Below, piece after piece: positions 8,462 to 15,513 of a DNA stretch of 52,139 bases. A model generated the notes under the pieces. That model had not been told where the DNA came from and searched no databases. It worked only from the letters and a program-made list of their open reading frames with translations. The position numbers and the translations under genes were made by a program. Every line of letters starts with the position of its first letter. Position 1 is the stretch's first letter. The stretch is from Nitrososphaerota archaeon (lineage in GTDB: Archaea; Thermoproteota; Nitrososphaeria; Nitrososphaerales; Gagatemarchaeaceae), in contig JAPCJP010000012.1 of assembly GCA_027886885.1 (NCBI GenBank), positions 1 to 52,139 of the forward strand, in the 5' to 3' direction.

Positions 8462-10783
8462 ATGCGAGTAGGGAGGGGCCGGACCGCGGTCGTCGGGGCC
8501 ATGGCGGTCCTTTGTTTGTTGTTAGCGGGAGGGCCCCTCCTCGCGCATGCAGCCCCGGCCACCGCCGAGCCAGCGAAGGTCGTCCCCACGACGATTTGCG
8601 TTTGTGCACCCCAGCCGGCTGGGCAGGGGTCTGGGGTACCAGGTTTCAGGGGGCACGGGCCGCCCAACTCAACTCCGCTGTACGACGAGCAGCTCGGCGT
8701 GACCTTCACCCAGTCGTTCACATCCCTGGAGTACAACGTGACTGCGGTGGAGCAGACCGACCCGACGCTCGCAGACGGTCCCGCATACCTCTTGAACGGG
8801 CTCTCCAACCTGGGGTACTGGTATCAGGTGGGAGTGTCCTGGAATTGGAACCCGGGCACTAACCCCGGGACCGGTTTCGACATGAACTTCGAGGTCTTCA
8901 ACGGCGCGGGGAACTCGGTATTTCCCACCAACGGAAACGGCGGGATAGATGCCTTCTCGGGGACCGTGAACGAGGGGGACCCGGTCACTCTGAACCTCTA
9001 CATTTCGACGACAAACCAGCAAGTCGTGATGATCGCAGAGGACACGGTCACAGGAGCCATGGCGTCGGAAGTCTACCCTGACATGGGAGCCACGAGCTTC
9101 ATCGGGCTCCCCAGCTCGGTCGCGAACCAGAACGGGTTCTTCACGGGTCTGATGACGGAGTGGTACCACGGCGACCCGTATTACGCCAATGAGGCTGAGG
9201 TGACCTTCTCGAATCCGAGCCTTGCGGTCTCCTCTGGGTGGATGTGGATGGACGAGTTCAACCCCAATACCGAAGGTGCCATCTTCTCGACCAATACCTC
9301 GACTCCCATCTCATACGCAGACCCCAACACGCTACAGGAGTTCTCCTACAATGGGACGACGGAATACAGCGACGCCTACGAGTTCGTAACTGGTGCTCTG
9401 AACTCGACGGCCCCACCTCCCCCGCCTCCACCCTCTGTCGTCCCTCTGACCCTATCGTTCTCCGTCCAGGGCGGCGGCACCGGCTACTCTGCCCCTGTCC
9501 TTTCATACGTCTCGGACGGAAAGACTAGCACCGTATTCCTGACCCAAACTCCAACGGCATACAATGTAGATGCGGGGACAACCTGGACGGTCTCTCAATC
9601 TCTCGCCGGGGGGTCGAACGGTGAGGAGCGGTTCGAGACCGACCAGCCCAGCTCCGGCACGGCCAGCGGCACCCTGACAGTCCAGTTCATTTACTACACC
9701 CAGTTCAACGTGGTCTTCGGGTATTCGGTCACGGGTGGGGGAACCGGTGCAGGTGCGCCGACGGCATCGTTCACGTCCTTCGGCTCTTCATCCACAACGC
9801 CTGCCGGAACCGATGTCTGGGCGGACAGCGGAAGCCCGTACCAGTACCAGCAGCTGCTACCCGGTTCGACCTCGAGCGAGAGGTGGTTCACGAACTCCAG
9901 CGGGACCGTGACTTCGTCCCACAGCATCGGGGCCACGTACTTCCACCAATACCTGGTGAGCGTCGACCTGTCCTTCGTCGCCATCCAGAACCCCCCGGGA
10001 GTCGTTCTGACCTCCACATCAGAAGGCCAGCCCCTGGACGTCACACTAGTCCAGGGGGCGAATCAGGAGTGGCTCGACGAGGGCGCCGCGTATTCCCTGC
10101 CGCAGACCTTCTCGCTCTCGCCCGGGGAAAGACTGGAAGCGGTCAACGCGACGGTTTCGGGGACGGTCTCGACCCCGGTCACGATACACCTACCTTACAT
10201 GCACCAGTTCTTTATCGGGGTCTCCCAGAACGTCCCGAACGGAGGGACGGTCTCCGCCTCCTCCGGTTGGTACGACGCAGGTTCGACCTTGTCCGTCAAT
10301 GCGACCGCCTCCACAGGCTACCAGTTTGAGGTATGGAATGGTACGGAATCCGGTGCTGTCTCCAGCGCGAATCCTTCCCTGACGCTGACGGCGGGCTCGG
10401 GCGGCCCGGCCAACGAGACCGCCGAGTTCGATGTGGGGGTTACGATAGCGGCCAATGGTCCCGACGGCCTTTCCTACAGCGACGGGTCGGTCTCAGGAGC
10501 GGTGGCTCCTGGGAAGAGCGCCGAGGTCTTCGTCCCCCCTGCCTCCAACCTGACCCTGACCTCGACCGGCACGGGGCTCTTCTCCTCCTTTAGCGGATGG
10601 ACGGGGGCTACGACCTCATCCAGTCGTCAGATCTCCCTGATGTTGAACGGCCCCGAGACCATTACCTCGAACTCGTCCTCCGACCTGTACACCGTTCTCC
10701 TGCTCGTCGTCATCGCTGCCATCGCGGCGGCTGCGGCGGTCGCCCTGTCGATGCGGAAGAGACCGTCGCCCCCGGCTCCCTAG
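8462..10783 (+). CDS. Large anchored surface protein with beta-repeat domains
   Basis: The protein is 773 residues. A signal peptide (about 1-30) ends at AHAAPA. Residues about 50-285 form an N-terminal beta-rich domain, possibly lectin-like, followed by a proline run (APPPPPPP). From about 325 come repeated beta modules of about 75-85 residues. The first two are clearly tandem copies (GGGTGYSAP/GGGTGAGAP, then EERFETDQPSSG/SERWFTNSSG). The last resembles Listeria-type B-repeats (GTVSASSGWYDAGSTLSV). A C-terminal membrane helix (about 742-764) followed by RKR anchors it. Such modules occur in archaeal thermopsin-like and adhesion proteins, but no protease motif was seen. The stop overlaps the convergent phosphoesterase gene by four bases. 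Confidence 0.8.
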   Translation: MRVGRGRTAVVGAMAVLCLLLAGGPLLAHAAPATAEPAKVVPTTICVCAPQPAGQGSGVPGFRGHGPPNSTPLYDEQLGVTFTQSFTSLEYNVTAVEQTDPTLADGPAYLLNGLSNLGYWYQVGVSWNWNPGTNPGTGFDMNFEVFNGAGNSVFPTNGNGGIDAFSGTVNEGDPVTLNLYISTTNQQVVMIAEDTVTGAMASEVYPDMGATSFIGLPSSVANQNGFFTGLMTEWYHGDPYYANEAEVTFSNPSLAVSSGWMWMDEFNPNTEGAIFSTNTSTPISYADPNTLQEFSYNGTTEYSDAYEFVTGALNSTAPPPPPPPSVVPLTLSFSVQGGGTGYSAPVLSYVSDGKTSTVFLTQTPTAYNVDAGTTWTVSQSLAGGSNGEERFETDQPSSGTASGTLTVQFIYYTQFNVVFGYSVTGGGTGAGAPTASFTSFGSSSTTPAGTDVWADSGSPYQYQQLLPGSTSSERWFTNSSGTVTSSHSIGATYFHQYLVSVDLSFVAIQNPPGVVLTSTSEGQPLDVTLVQGANQEWLDEGAAYSLPQTFSLSPGERLEAVNATVSGTVSTPVTIHLPYMHQFFIGVSQNVPNGGTVSASSGWYDAGSTLSVNATASTGYQFEVWNGTESGAVSSANPSLTLTAGSGGPANETAEFDVGVTIAANGPDGLSYSDGSVSGAVAPGKSAEVFVPPASNLTLTSTGTGLFSSFSGWTGATTSSSRQISLMLNGPETITSNSSSDLYTVLLLVVIAAIAAAAAVALSMRKRPSPPAP

Positions 10784-11352
10784 GCCGATCCCTTGCTCGG
10801 TCTCTCCTCGGACGCAATCTGGGCGAGGGAGCGGCGGCTGACGGCAGAGTAATCGTAGTCTTTCGCGTCGTATCCGGGCTCTGAGTACTGGTCACGGTGC
10901 TTTATGAGGAGCCACGACTCCTTCCCGCCGAACCCGGCGGTACGCACGAGCGCGAACGAGCCCTTGAGCTTCTTCCCGTAGAGATGGAACTTCAGGTTTC
11001 CGGCCTTCAGACTCTCCTTGGCGACTCGCTCCCCTTCCATCTTGTCGAAGACCTCCCTGCGCACGCCCTTTGCGATCTCCTCCTCGGGGTTGTAGGTCCC
11101 CTCGTCCCATATCATTACCGCCCCGCCCCCGTAATCACCCTTCGGTATCGTCCCCTCGAAGTGGCTGTACTCGATGTCGTGGTCCGGTGTGGGCAGTGCG
11201 AGCCTCCTGACGCCGCTATCCAGGGTGGGGCCCTTGGGGACGGACCACGACGGCATGACGCCGCCTATCTCGAGGCGGAAGTCGTAGTGCAGCGAAGTGG
11301 CCTTGTGCTTCTGCACAACGAAGGCCATGTTTCCCTTCTTGGCTTTCGCCAT
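10780..11352 (-). CDS. Stand-alone 3'-phosphoesterase of the LigD PE family
   Basis: When started at the ATG at 11352 the protein is 190 residues, the size of a single phosphoesterase domain. Active-site residues match the bacterial LigD PE domain in order and spacing: His16, His22, Asp24 and Arg26 (HKATSLHYDFR), then His58 and Tyr62 (DHDIEY). The domain trims 3'-phosphates and single ribonucleotides from DNA ends in repair. No ligase or primase domain is attached, as in other archaeal stand-alone versions. An upstream in-frame ATG at 11442 would add 30 residues of unlikely sequence overlapping the divergent gene. It is probably a DNA end-healing enzyme. Confidence 0.88.
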   Translation of the reverse strand: MAKAKKGNMAFVVQKHKATSLHYDFRLEIGGVMPSWSVPKGPTLDSGVRRLALPTPDHDIEYSHFEGTIPKGDYGGGAVMIWDEGTYNPEEEIAKGVRREVFDKMEGERVAKESLKAGNLKFHLYGKKLKGSFALVRTAGFGGKESWLLIKHRDQYSEPGYDAKDYDYSAVSRRSLAQIASEERPSKGSA

Positions 11353-11439
11353 CCTGGGTCGCGAATTCGGCTTGACGGATGCATAAGGAGTTATCCCTGG
11401 GAGAGAGGGAAGCGCGATTCCTAATTGTACCCGGACAAG

Positions 11440-11447
11440 CATTTAAG
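11440..11447 (+). promoter_or_regulatory. TATA box of the NHL propeller gene
   Basis: CATTTAAG lies 19-26 bp upstream of the ATG at 11466. This supports starting the gene there rather than at the earlier ATG at 11379. Confidence 0.6.
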
Positions 11448-11465
11448 ACGGGACAAACGCCCTCG

Positions 11466-12377
11466 ATGACCATGGTTCTCGGACAGGGCGATTATACGTA
11501 CAAGGCGCAGCTAGACTGGGCGAAGCTTCCCCTATGGTGGAGCTTCAGCGGGGTGACCGACGTTGCCGTCGACTCCCAGGATCGCGTCTACGTCTTCGAT
11601 AGGATGGGAAAGCATCCCGTGGTCGTGCTGGACAAGGACGGTCGCTTCGTCTCGTCCTGGGGCGAGGGGAAATTCCGGACCGCTCACAACATCTACATCG
11701 ACGCCAAGGACGATGTCTGGACAGTCGACTGTGGCGCCCACGTGGTCAACAAGTGGGGTCCCGACGGAACACCCCTGCTTGAGCTCGGCACCCGCGACAT
11801 CGCAGGGGCCCAGTACTACGGCGAGGTCTTCAACATGCCAACTGGCGTCGCAGTCGCGTCGACCGGCGGCGTCTACGTCTCTGACGGATACGGGAACCTC
11901 AAGGTCCAGCGGTTCACATCGGATGGTAGGCACCTCGGGAACTGGGGAAGGGGAGGCAAGGGTCCCGGAGAGTTCGCGCTCCCGCACAGCATCAATATCG
12001 ACGAGCACGACAACGTCTACGTCTGCGACAGGGAGAACGGCAGAGTCCAGGTCTTCGACCTCGACGGCAAGTACCTGAAGGAGTGGGGCGGGATGAACCT
12101 CCCCGAGAGCATCGATTTCGACGACAAGGCAGCGTACATCTGTGAGGAGCTGCAGGGGGACAAGCCCAACAAGGTCTTCGTCTTCGCCCGGGACGGGAAT
12201 CTCGTCTCGAGTTGGTCGACAAACGACCCCGAGGGCAACGGCATCATGACCACGGCCCACGGGATAGCCGTGGACTCACGGGGCGACATCTACCTCGCCG
12301 ACAACCCGAGCTGGTACAAGAGCCCCAATCCGGCAGCGGAAGGGCCCGCCAGAGTGGTCAAGTTCATCCGACAGTAG
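11466..12377 (+). CDS. NHL-repeat beta-propeller protein
   Basis: From the ATG at 11466 the protein is 303 residues. It is built of repeated NHL blades of about 45 residues, each with the pattern G(V/I)AVD..D.VYV.D....V.V.D.DG, for example VTDVAVDSQDRVYVFDR and PHSINIDEHDNVYVCDR. About six blades are visible. No signal peptide or membrane helix is present, so a cytoplasmic location is likely unless exported another way. NHL propellers serve as binding scaffolds or, in some families, as lyases or lactonases. The start follows from the TATA box at 11440. The substrate is unknown. Confidence 0.8.
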   Translation: MTMVLGQGDYTYKAQLDWAKLPLWWSFSGVTDVAVDSQDRVYVFDRMGKHPVVVLDKDGRFVSSWGEGKFRTAHNIYIDAKDDVWTVDCGAHVVNKWGPDGTPLLELGTRDIAGAQYYGEVFNMPTGVAVASTGGVYVSDGYGNLKVQRFTSDGRHLGNWGRGGKGPGEFALPHSINIDEHDNVYVCDRENGRVQVFDLDGKYLKEWGGMNLPESIDFDDKAAYICEELQGDKPNKVFVFARDGNLVSSWSTNDPEGNGIMTTAHGIAVDSRGDIYLADNPSWYKSPNPAAEGPARVVKFIRQ

Positions 12378-12426
12378 AAAGCGATCCACGACTGGGTTAA
12401 GTAGCCGCACTTTCACGGCTTTGTCG

Positions 12427-12648
12427 ATGAGAGTTCTTAGTCTTCCCCGCCTCCCTTCTATAGGCCAAAAGGAGAAACTCCCCCGCGTAGTCTACACAAT
12501 AGTAGAATGCCAGTCCTGCCACGCGAAGGTCAAGCGCCCCTTCAACGCAGGTGATTTCGTTACCAGAGAGGAAGGCGCCTGCAGCTCCTGCTCGGGGAAC
12601 AAGAGGACCAGCCTAATCTACTCCGAAGAAGTCGCCAAGTCCAAGTGA
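12427..12648 (+). CDS. Small zinc-ribbon protein
   Basis: A 73-residue protein with two CxxC pairs (Cys28/Cys31 and Cys52/Cys55) flanking a short strand region with KRPFNAGDFVTR, the pattern of a small zinc ribbon. It may bind nucleic acid or act as a protein adaptor. The ATG at 12427 is preferred over the TTG six bases upstream; a TATA-like GTTAAGTA near 12394 allows either. It sits between the NHL gene and the TRAM gene on the same strand. I do not recognise a named family. Confidence 0.65.
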   Translation: MRVLSLPRLPSIGQKEKLPRVVYTIVECQSCHAKVKRPFNAGDFVTREEGACSSCSGNKRTSLIYSEEVAKSK

Positions 12649-12767
12649 GCGGGAGAGCGGGTCCCGCTAAGGAAAGGATACAAGGTTAGATGCATTCCAT
12701 ACCTTTAACTAGCGCGTCCGCAGCGGGTGATTTACTGAACGGAACCGCAGTGGGATTGGTGAAATGG

Positions 12768-13100
12768 ATGAGTTTCGGACAACGAAGAGGAGGAGGCGGA
12801 GGCTATGGTAGCAGGGGAGGAGGTGGCTATGGAGGAAGTTCCGGAGGAGGTTTCGGAGGTTCCTTCAAGAAGCCCGTTGAGGTCGGTAAGGAATACGACG
12901 TCACCATCTCTGATACCAGCAAGCGTGGCGAAGGCATTGCCAAGATCGACGGATTCGTGATCTTTGTACCTGGCACAAGACAGGGCCAGACTACCAGGAT
13001 CAAGGTAACGCAGGTCTCTAACCGCTTTGCGACTGGTGAAGTCGTAGAGGGTTCGGCAGCGGCTGCTACGACTACCTCTGACTCGGAGAACAGCGCATAG
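12768..13100 (+). CDS. TRAM-domain RNA-binding protein with Gly-rich N-terminus
   Basis: Starting at the ATG at 12768 (GGTGA nine bases upstream) the product is 110 residues. Residues 1-32 are a low-complexity RGG/YGG-rich tail (GQRRGGGGGYGSRGG). Residues about 33-92 are a TRAM domain: VEVGKEYDVTISDTSKRGEGIAKIDGF, VIFVPG, and the closing RIKVTQVSNRFATGEVV. Stand-alone TRAM proteins bind RNA and tRNA, and act as RNA chaperones in some archaea. The Gly/Arg-rich tail resembles eukaryotic RGG regions and should add non-specific RNA binding. An upstream ATG at 12690 is in frame but gives an implausible extension. Confidence 0.88.
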   Translation: MSFGQRRGGGGGYGSRGGGGYGGSSGGGFGGSFKKPVEVGKEYDVTISDTSKRGEGIAKIDGFVIFVPGTRQGQTTRIKVTQVSNRFATGEVVEGSAAAATTTSDSENSA

Positions 13101-13103
13101 CGT

Positions 13104-13165
13104 CAGACCGTAAGGTCTGGCTCGGCTGAGAACGGTTGCCTCTATCAGGGGCAACCCGCCCTTTT
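13104..13165 (+). terminator. Two hairpins and T-rich tract after the TRAM gene
   Basis: Just after the TRAM stop are a perfect 6-bp stem (13104-13109 with 13114-13119, loop GTAA) and a 7-bp stem (GGTTGCC 13134-13140 with GGCAACC 13150-13156), then CGCCCTTTTCTT. This looks like a transcription end signal or the 3' part of a structured transcript. Archaeal termination relies mainly on T-runs, so the hairpins may serve RNA stability instead. Confidence 0.45.
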
Positions 13166-13220
13166 CTTATATCGACAACATCAGAGCCTATACTAGCGCT
13201 CTGGAACCCGTTTTCGAATG

Positions 13221-13228
13221 TATATATA
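13221..13228 (+). promoter_or_regulatory. Strong TATA box of the TFB gene
   Basis: TATATATA, the closest match to consensus in the window, about 33 bp upstream of the ATG at 13258, leaving a short leader of around ten bases. Confidence 0.65.
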
Positions 13229-13257
13229 CGGGGAAACTGGCTCGTGCCGATAGTTTT

Positions 13258-14223
13258 ATGTCGGATTTTGGGCATCGAGCAACCACTCCGCACCGGACGG
13301 ACTATGCGAAATCAGCTAGGCTAGAGAGGGCGAACAACAGGTGCCCACGCTGTGGCAGGGATTCCATGATGACCGACGCGTCCCGCGGGGAAGTGTACTG
13401 TAGCAGCTGCGGGTTCGTCGGCAAGGACAAGACCGTCGAGACTGGACCCGAATGGCGGTCCTTCTCGTCAGAAGAGAAGGATGACCGTAGCAGGGCAGGG
13501 CTTCCGTCCTCGGTAGCCATCCATGACATGGGGCTGGCCACCACCATAGGCGGGGAGAACAAGGACGCTTCCGGCAAGACGCTCTCCGGTTCCATGAGGT
13601 CGAGCATCGAGAGAATGAGGACCTGGGACAGGAGGAGCCAGGTTCACGAGTCAGCGGACAGGAACCTTAGGCAGGCTTTCAGCGAGCTCAGGCGGCTGTC
13701 AGAGAAGCTTTCGGTCTCTGAAGCGGTCACCGAAAGGGCAGCTTACATCTACAGGAAGGCGCTTGAGAGAAGCCTCGTGAGGGGCAGGTCGATCACGGCG
13801 ATAACGGCCGCATCACTTTATGCGGCGTGTAGGGACAGGGAGATCCCCAGGACCCTCAAGGACATAGCCGCGGCGAGCAATATCAAGAAGAAGGATGTCG
13901 CGAGGAGTTACAGGTTGCTTCTCAAGGAGATGGACATGAAGATGCCCGTCGTCAACCCGGCCAAATGCATAACGAAGATAGCCTCAAGGGCTCATGTGAG
14001 CGAGAAGACCCAGAGGCGGGCGCTCCAGATACTGCTGAAGGCAGAAGAGGCAAGGATTTCCGCGGGCAAAGACCCCATGGGGCTCTCTGCTTCGGCCCTC
14101 TACGTGGCCTGTACACTCGAAGGGGAGAAGATGGTGCAGAGGGAACTCGCGATCGCCGCGGGCGTGACCGAAGTCACGATCCGCAATAGGTACAAGGGCC
14201 TCAAGCTCGCGCTGGGCATCTGA
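13258..14223 (+). CDS. tfb: Transcription initiation factor B (TFB)
   Basis: The 321-residue protein has the complete TFB layout. A zinc ribbon at residues 29-51 (Cys29, Cys32, Cys48, Cys51) recruits RNA polymerase. The B-reader/linker region contains GPEWRSFSSEE. Two cyclin folds follow, about 125-215 (SITAITAASLYAACRDREIPRT) and 220-320 (GLSASALYVACTLEG), which bind TBP and the BRE element. The length is close to other archaeal TFBs. All Cys ligands are present, so it should be functional. Archaea of this kind usually have several TFB copies; whether this is the main one cannot be told. Confidence 0.96.
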   Translation: MSDFGHRATTPHRTDYAKSARLERANNRCPRCGRDSMMTDASRGEVYCSSCGFVGKDKTVETGPEWRSFSSEEKDDRSRAGLPSSVAIHDMGLATTIGGENKDASGKTLSGSMRSSIERMRTWDRRSQVHESADRNLRQAFSELRRLSEKLSVSEAVTERAAYIYRKALERSLVRGRSITAITAASLYAACRDREIPRTLKDIAAASNIKKKDVARSYRLLLKEMDMKMPVVNPAKCITKIASRAHVSEKTQRRALQILLKAEEARISAGKDPMGLSASALYVACTLEGEKMVQRELAIAAGVTEVTIRNRYKGLKLALGI

Positions 14224-14249
14224 GACTCCCGAAAGGGGAGGATTCGGGT

Positions 14250-14918
14250 CTAGAACCCGAGCGACTCGTTGACGAAAATCAGCCGGACGTTCTGGTAGGG
14301 CGTCTCCTTCTCGACGATCAGTATCTTGCCCACAAAGGAACCTGGGTAGCCCACGCTCTTCATCCGCTGGTCCTCGAGCGGAAGGGAGTGCTCCCTTATG
14401 CGAGCTAGCCCATCGTCCAGGTTGGGTACGATCTTCTGAGTCCCGACCACCCAGATGACGTTCTTCGCGCCTGCAGCGTACGCGGCCAGTTGGCTTCCCC
14501 CGGCGCTCGCGATGAGCACCTGGCCCGACTCTGTCACAGCGTGCACGCTACCGAGATAATACTGAGTCAAAACAGACCGCTGGCGCAGCTCCATCTGCTT
14601 TGCTTGGTCCTTTTCCGCCAGTATCTCGGCCTTCAAGTTCTTCCAGCTGTGGGAACCGGACTTTAGGGTCTCGAGGAACCCGATTTCCTCCAGGGTCTTT
14701 GAAGAGCCTGTCATTACTTCGGAGCCCGCAGGTATGAGCTCAGTTAGTCGCCCGAGGGCTTCGGCCCTGGTGAGAGCGAAATCAGCCTGGATTCCGCGCT
14801 CCTTCAACGCGGCGATGGTCCTTTCGACCGTCCCAATGTCGGCGGGAGTGGTCCACCGCTTCTCGTTCCCATCGGAGGCCTTTGGAGACTGAAATTGACC
14901 GCTAGTAGCTGATTGCAT
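14250..14918 (-). CDS. LUD-domain protein (LutC/YkgG-like)
   Basis: The protein is 222 residues from the ATG at 14918; the TATA box at 14941 sits about 27 bp upstream and argues against the ATG at 14933. The LUD fold (DUF162) is recognised from TVERTIAALKERGIQADF, IPAGSEVMTGSSKTLEEIG, VTESGQVLIASAGGSQLAAY and IWVVGTQKIVPNLDDGLARI. In bacteria LUD proteins belong to lactate-utilisation complexes with iron-sulfur partners, but no LutA or LutB partner is here. A related solitary family is common in archaea and has no assigned substrate. It is divergent from the NUDIX-like gene. Confidence 0.85.
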   Translation of the reverse strand: MQSATSGQFQSPKASDGNEKRWTTPADIGTVERTIAALKERGIQADFALTRAEALGRLTELIPAGSEVMTGSSKTLEEIGFLETLKSGSHSWKNLKAEILAEKDQAKQMELRQRSVLTQYYLGSVHAVTESGQVLIASAGGSQLAAYAAGAKNVIWVVGTQKIVPNLDDGLARIREHSLPLEDQRMKSVGYPGSFVGKILIVEKETPYQNVRLIFVNESLGF

Positions 14919-14940
14919 GTATCGGGCACCCAAGATAGTG

Positions 14941-14949
14941 GATATAAAT
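14941..14949 (-). promoter_or_regulatory. TATA box of the LUD gene
   Basis: Minus strand ATTTATATC, about 27 bp upstream of the ATG at 14918, pointing to a leaderless transcript. Confidence 0.65.
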
Positions 14950-14965
14950 CTAGTAGTAATATGCT

Positions 14966-14980
14966 ACTTACTTGGTAAGT
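14966..14980. promoter_or_regulatory. Inverted repeat between divergent LUD and NUDIX promoters
   Basis: ACTTAC and GTAAGT, perfect 6-bp arms separated by TTG, lie between the LUD TATA box (14941-14949) and the NUDIX-side TATA box (15006-15013). This is a sensible place for a regulator to control both genes. No regulator gene is adjacent, and a 6-bp inverted repeat could be chance. Confidence 0.35.
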
Positions 14981-15005
14981 CTGACCTGACTGGCCGCCCT
15001 ATGAT

Positions 15006-15013
15006 GCTTAAAT
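15006..15013 (+). promoter_or_regulatory. TATA box of the NUDIX-like gene
   Basis: GCTTAAAT lies about 27 bp upstream of the ATG at 15037. This supports that start over upstream ATGs at 14917, 15001 and 15004. Confidence 0.5.
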
Positions 15014-15036
15014 TCCAGAAGAACCCATTTGGTGGG

Positions 15037-15480
15037 ATGAGCCAGACGAAGCAGGCCAGGCTCGTGCCTCAGACCGGCGAGCCGGGGGAAGAGGTCGTCC
15101 ACCTCTCCTCATTCGGAATAGTCAAGCAGGGCGGGAAGGTGCTGCTCATGAAGATGATCAGGCCTGAGAGGCATGCGGGAAAGTGGGCACTCCCCGCGCT
15201 GGTAATCAATTATGGCGAGAACCCGCTGCAGGCCATCAGTCGCGTTACCCAGTCATCCCTTGGCGTAGCGCCCAAGGGCGTGAGAATCCTGGACGTGCAG
15301 TCCTACGGCGACAAGCACTGGGACATATGTTTCGTCTACAAGATGGAGCTTTCCGGCCCTGAAGCCCATTCACAGGACGTGGAGAGCGTAGAGTACTTTG
15401 ACCTTGCAGCCCTCCCGGCTGGGCTGCTGGAAGGCCACAGGGAAGTCCTCCAGAGCCTCATCGATAGCAGGCTGGCATAG
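15037..15480 (+). CDS. NUDIX-fold protein with degenerate catalytic box
   Basis: From the ATG at 15037 the protein is 147 residues. The NUDIX scaffold is clear: SFGIVKQGGKVLLMKMIRP, then WALPALVINYGE (50-61), where active enzymes have WxLPGGxVExGE. The helix that should read REVxEE reads RVTQSS (69-74). Arg69 and the Gly60-Glu61 pair remain, but the metal-binding glutamates and the double glycine are gone. Hydrolysis of nucleoside diphosphates is therefore unlikely, and a binding or regulatory role is more probable. An upstream ATG at 15001 is also possible. It shares an intergenic region with the LUD gene. Confidence 0.78.
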   Translation: MSQTKQARLVPQTGEPGEEVVHLSSFGIVKQGGKVLLMKMIRPERHAGKWALPALVINYGENPLQAISRVTQSSLGVAPKGVRILDVQSYGDKHWDICFVYKMELSGPEAHSQDVESVEYFDLAALPAGLLEGHREVLQSLIDSRLA

Positions 15481-15513
15481 CGATCGAGGAAGACGTCGCT
15501 GGTCTACACAGGG

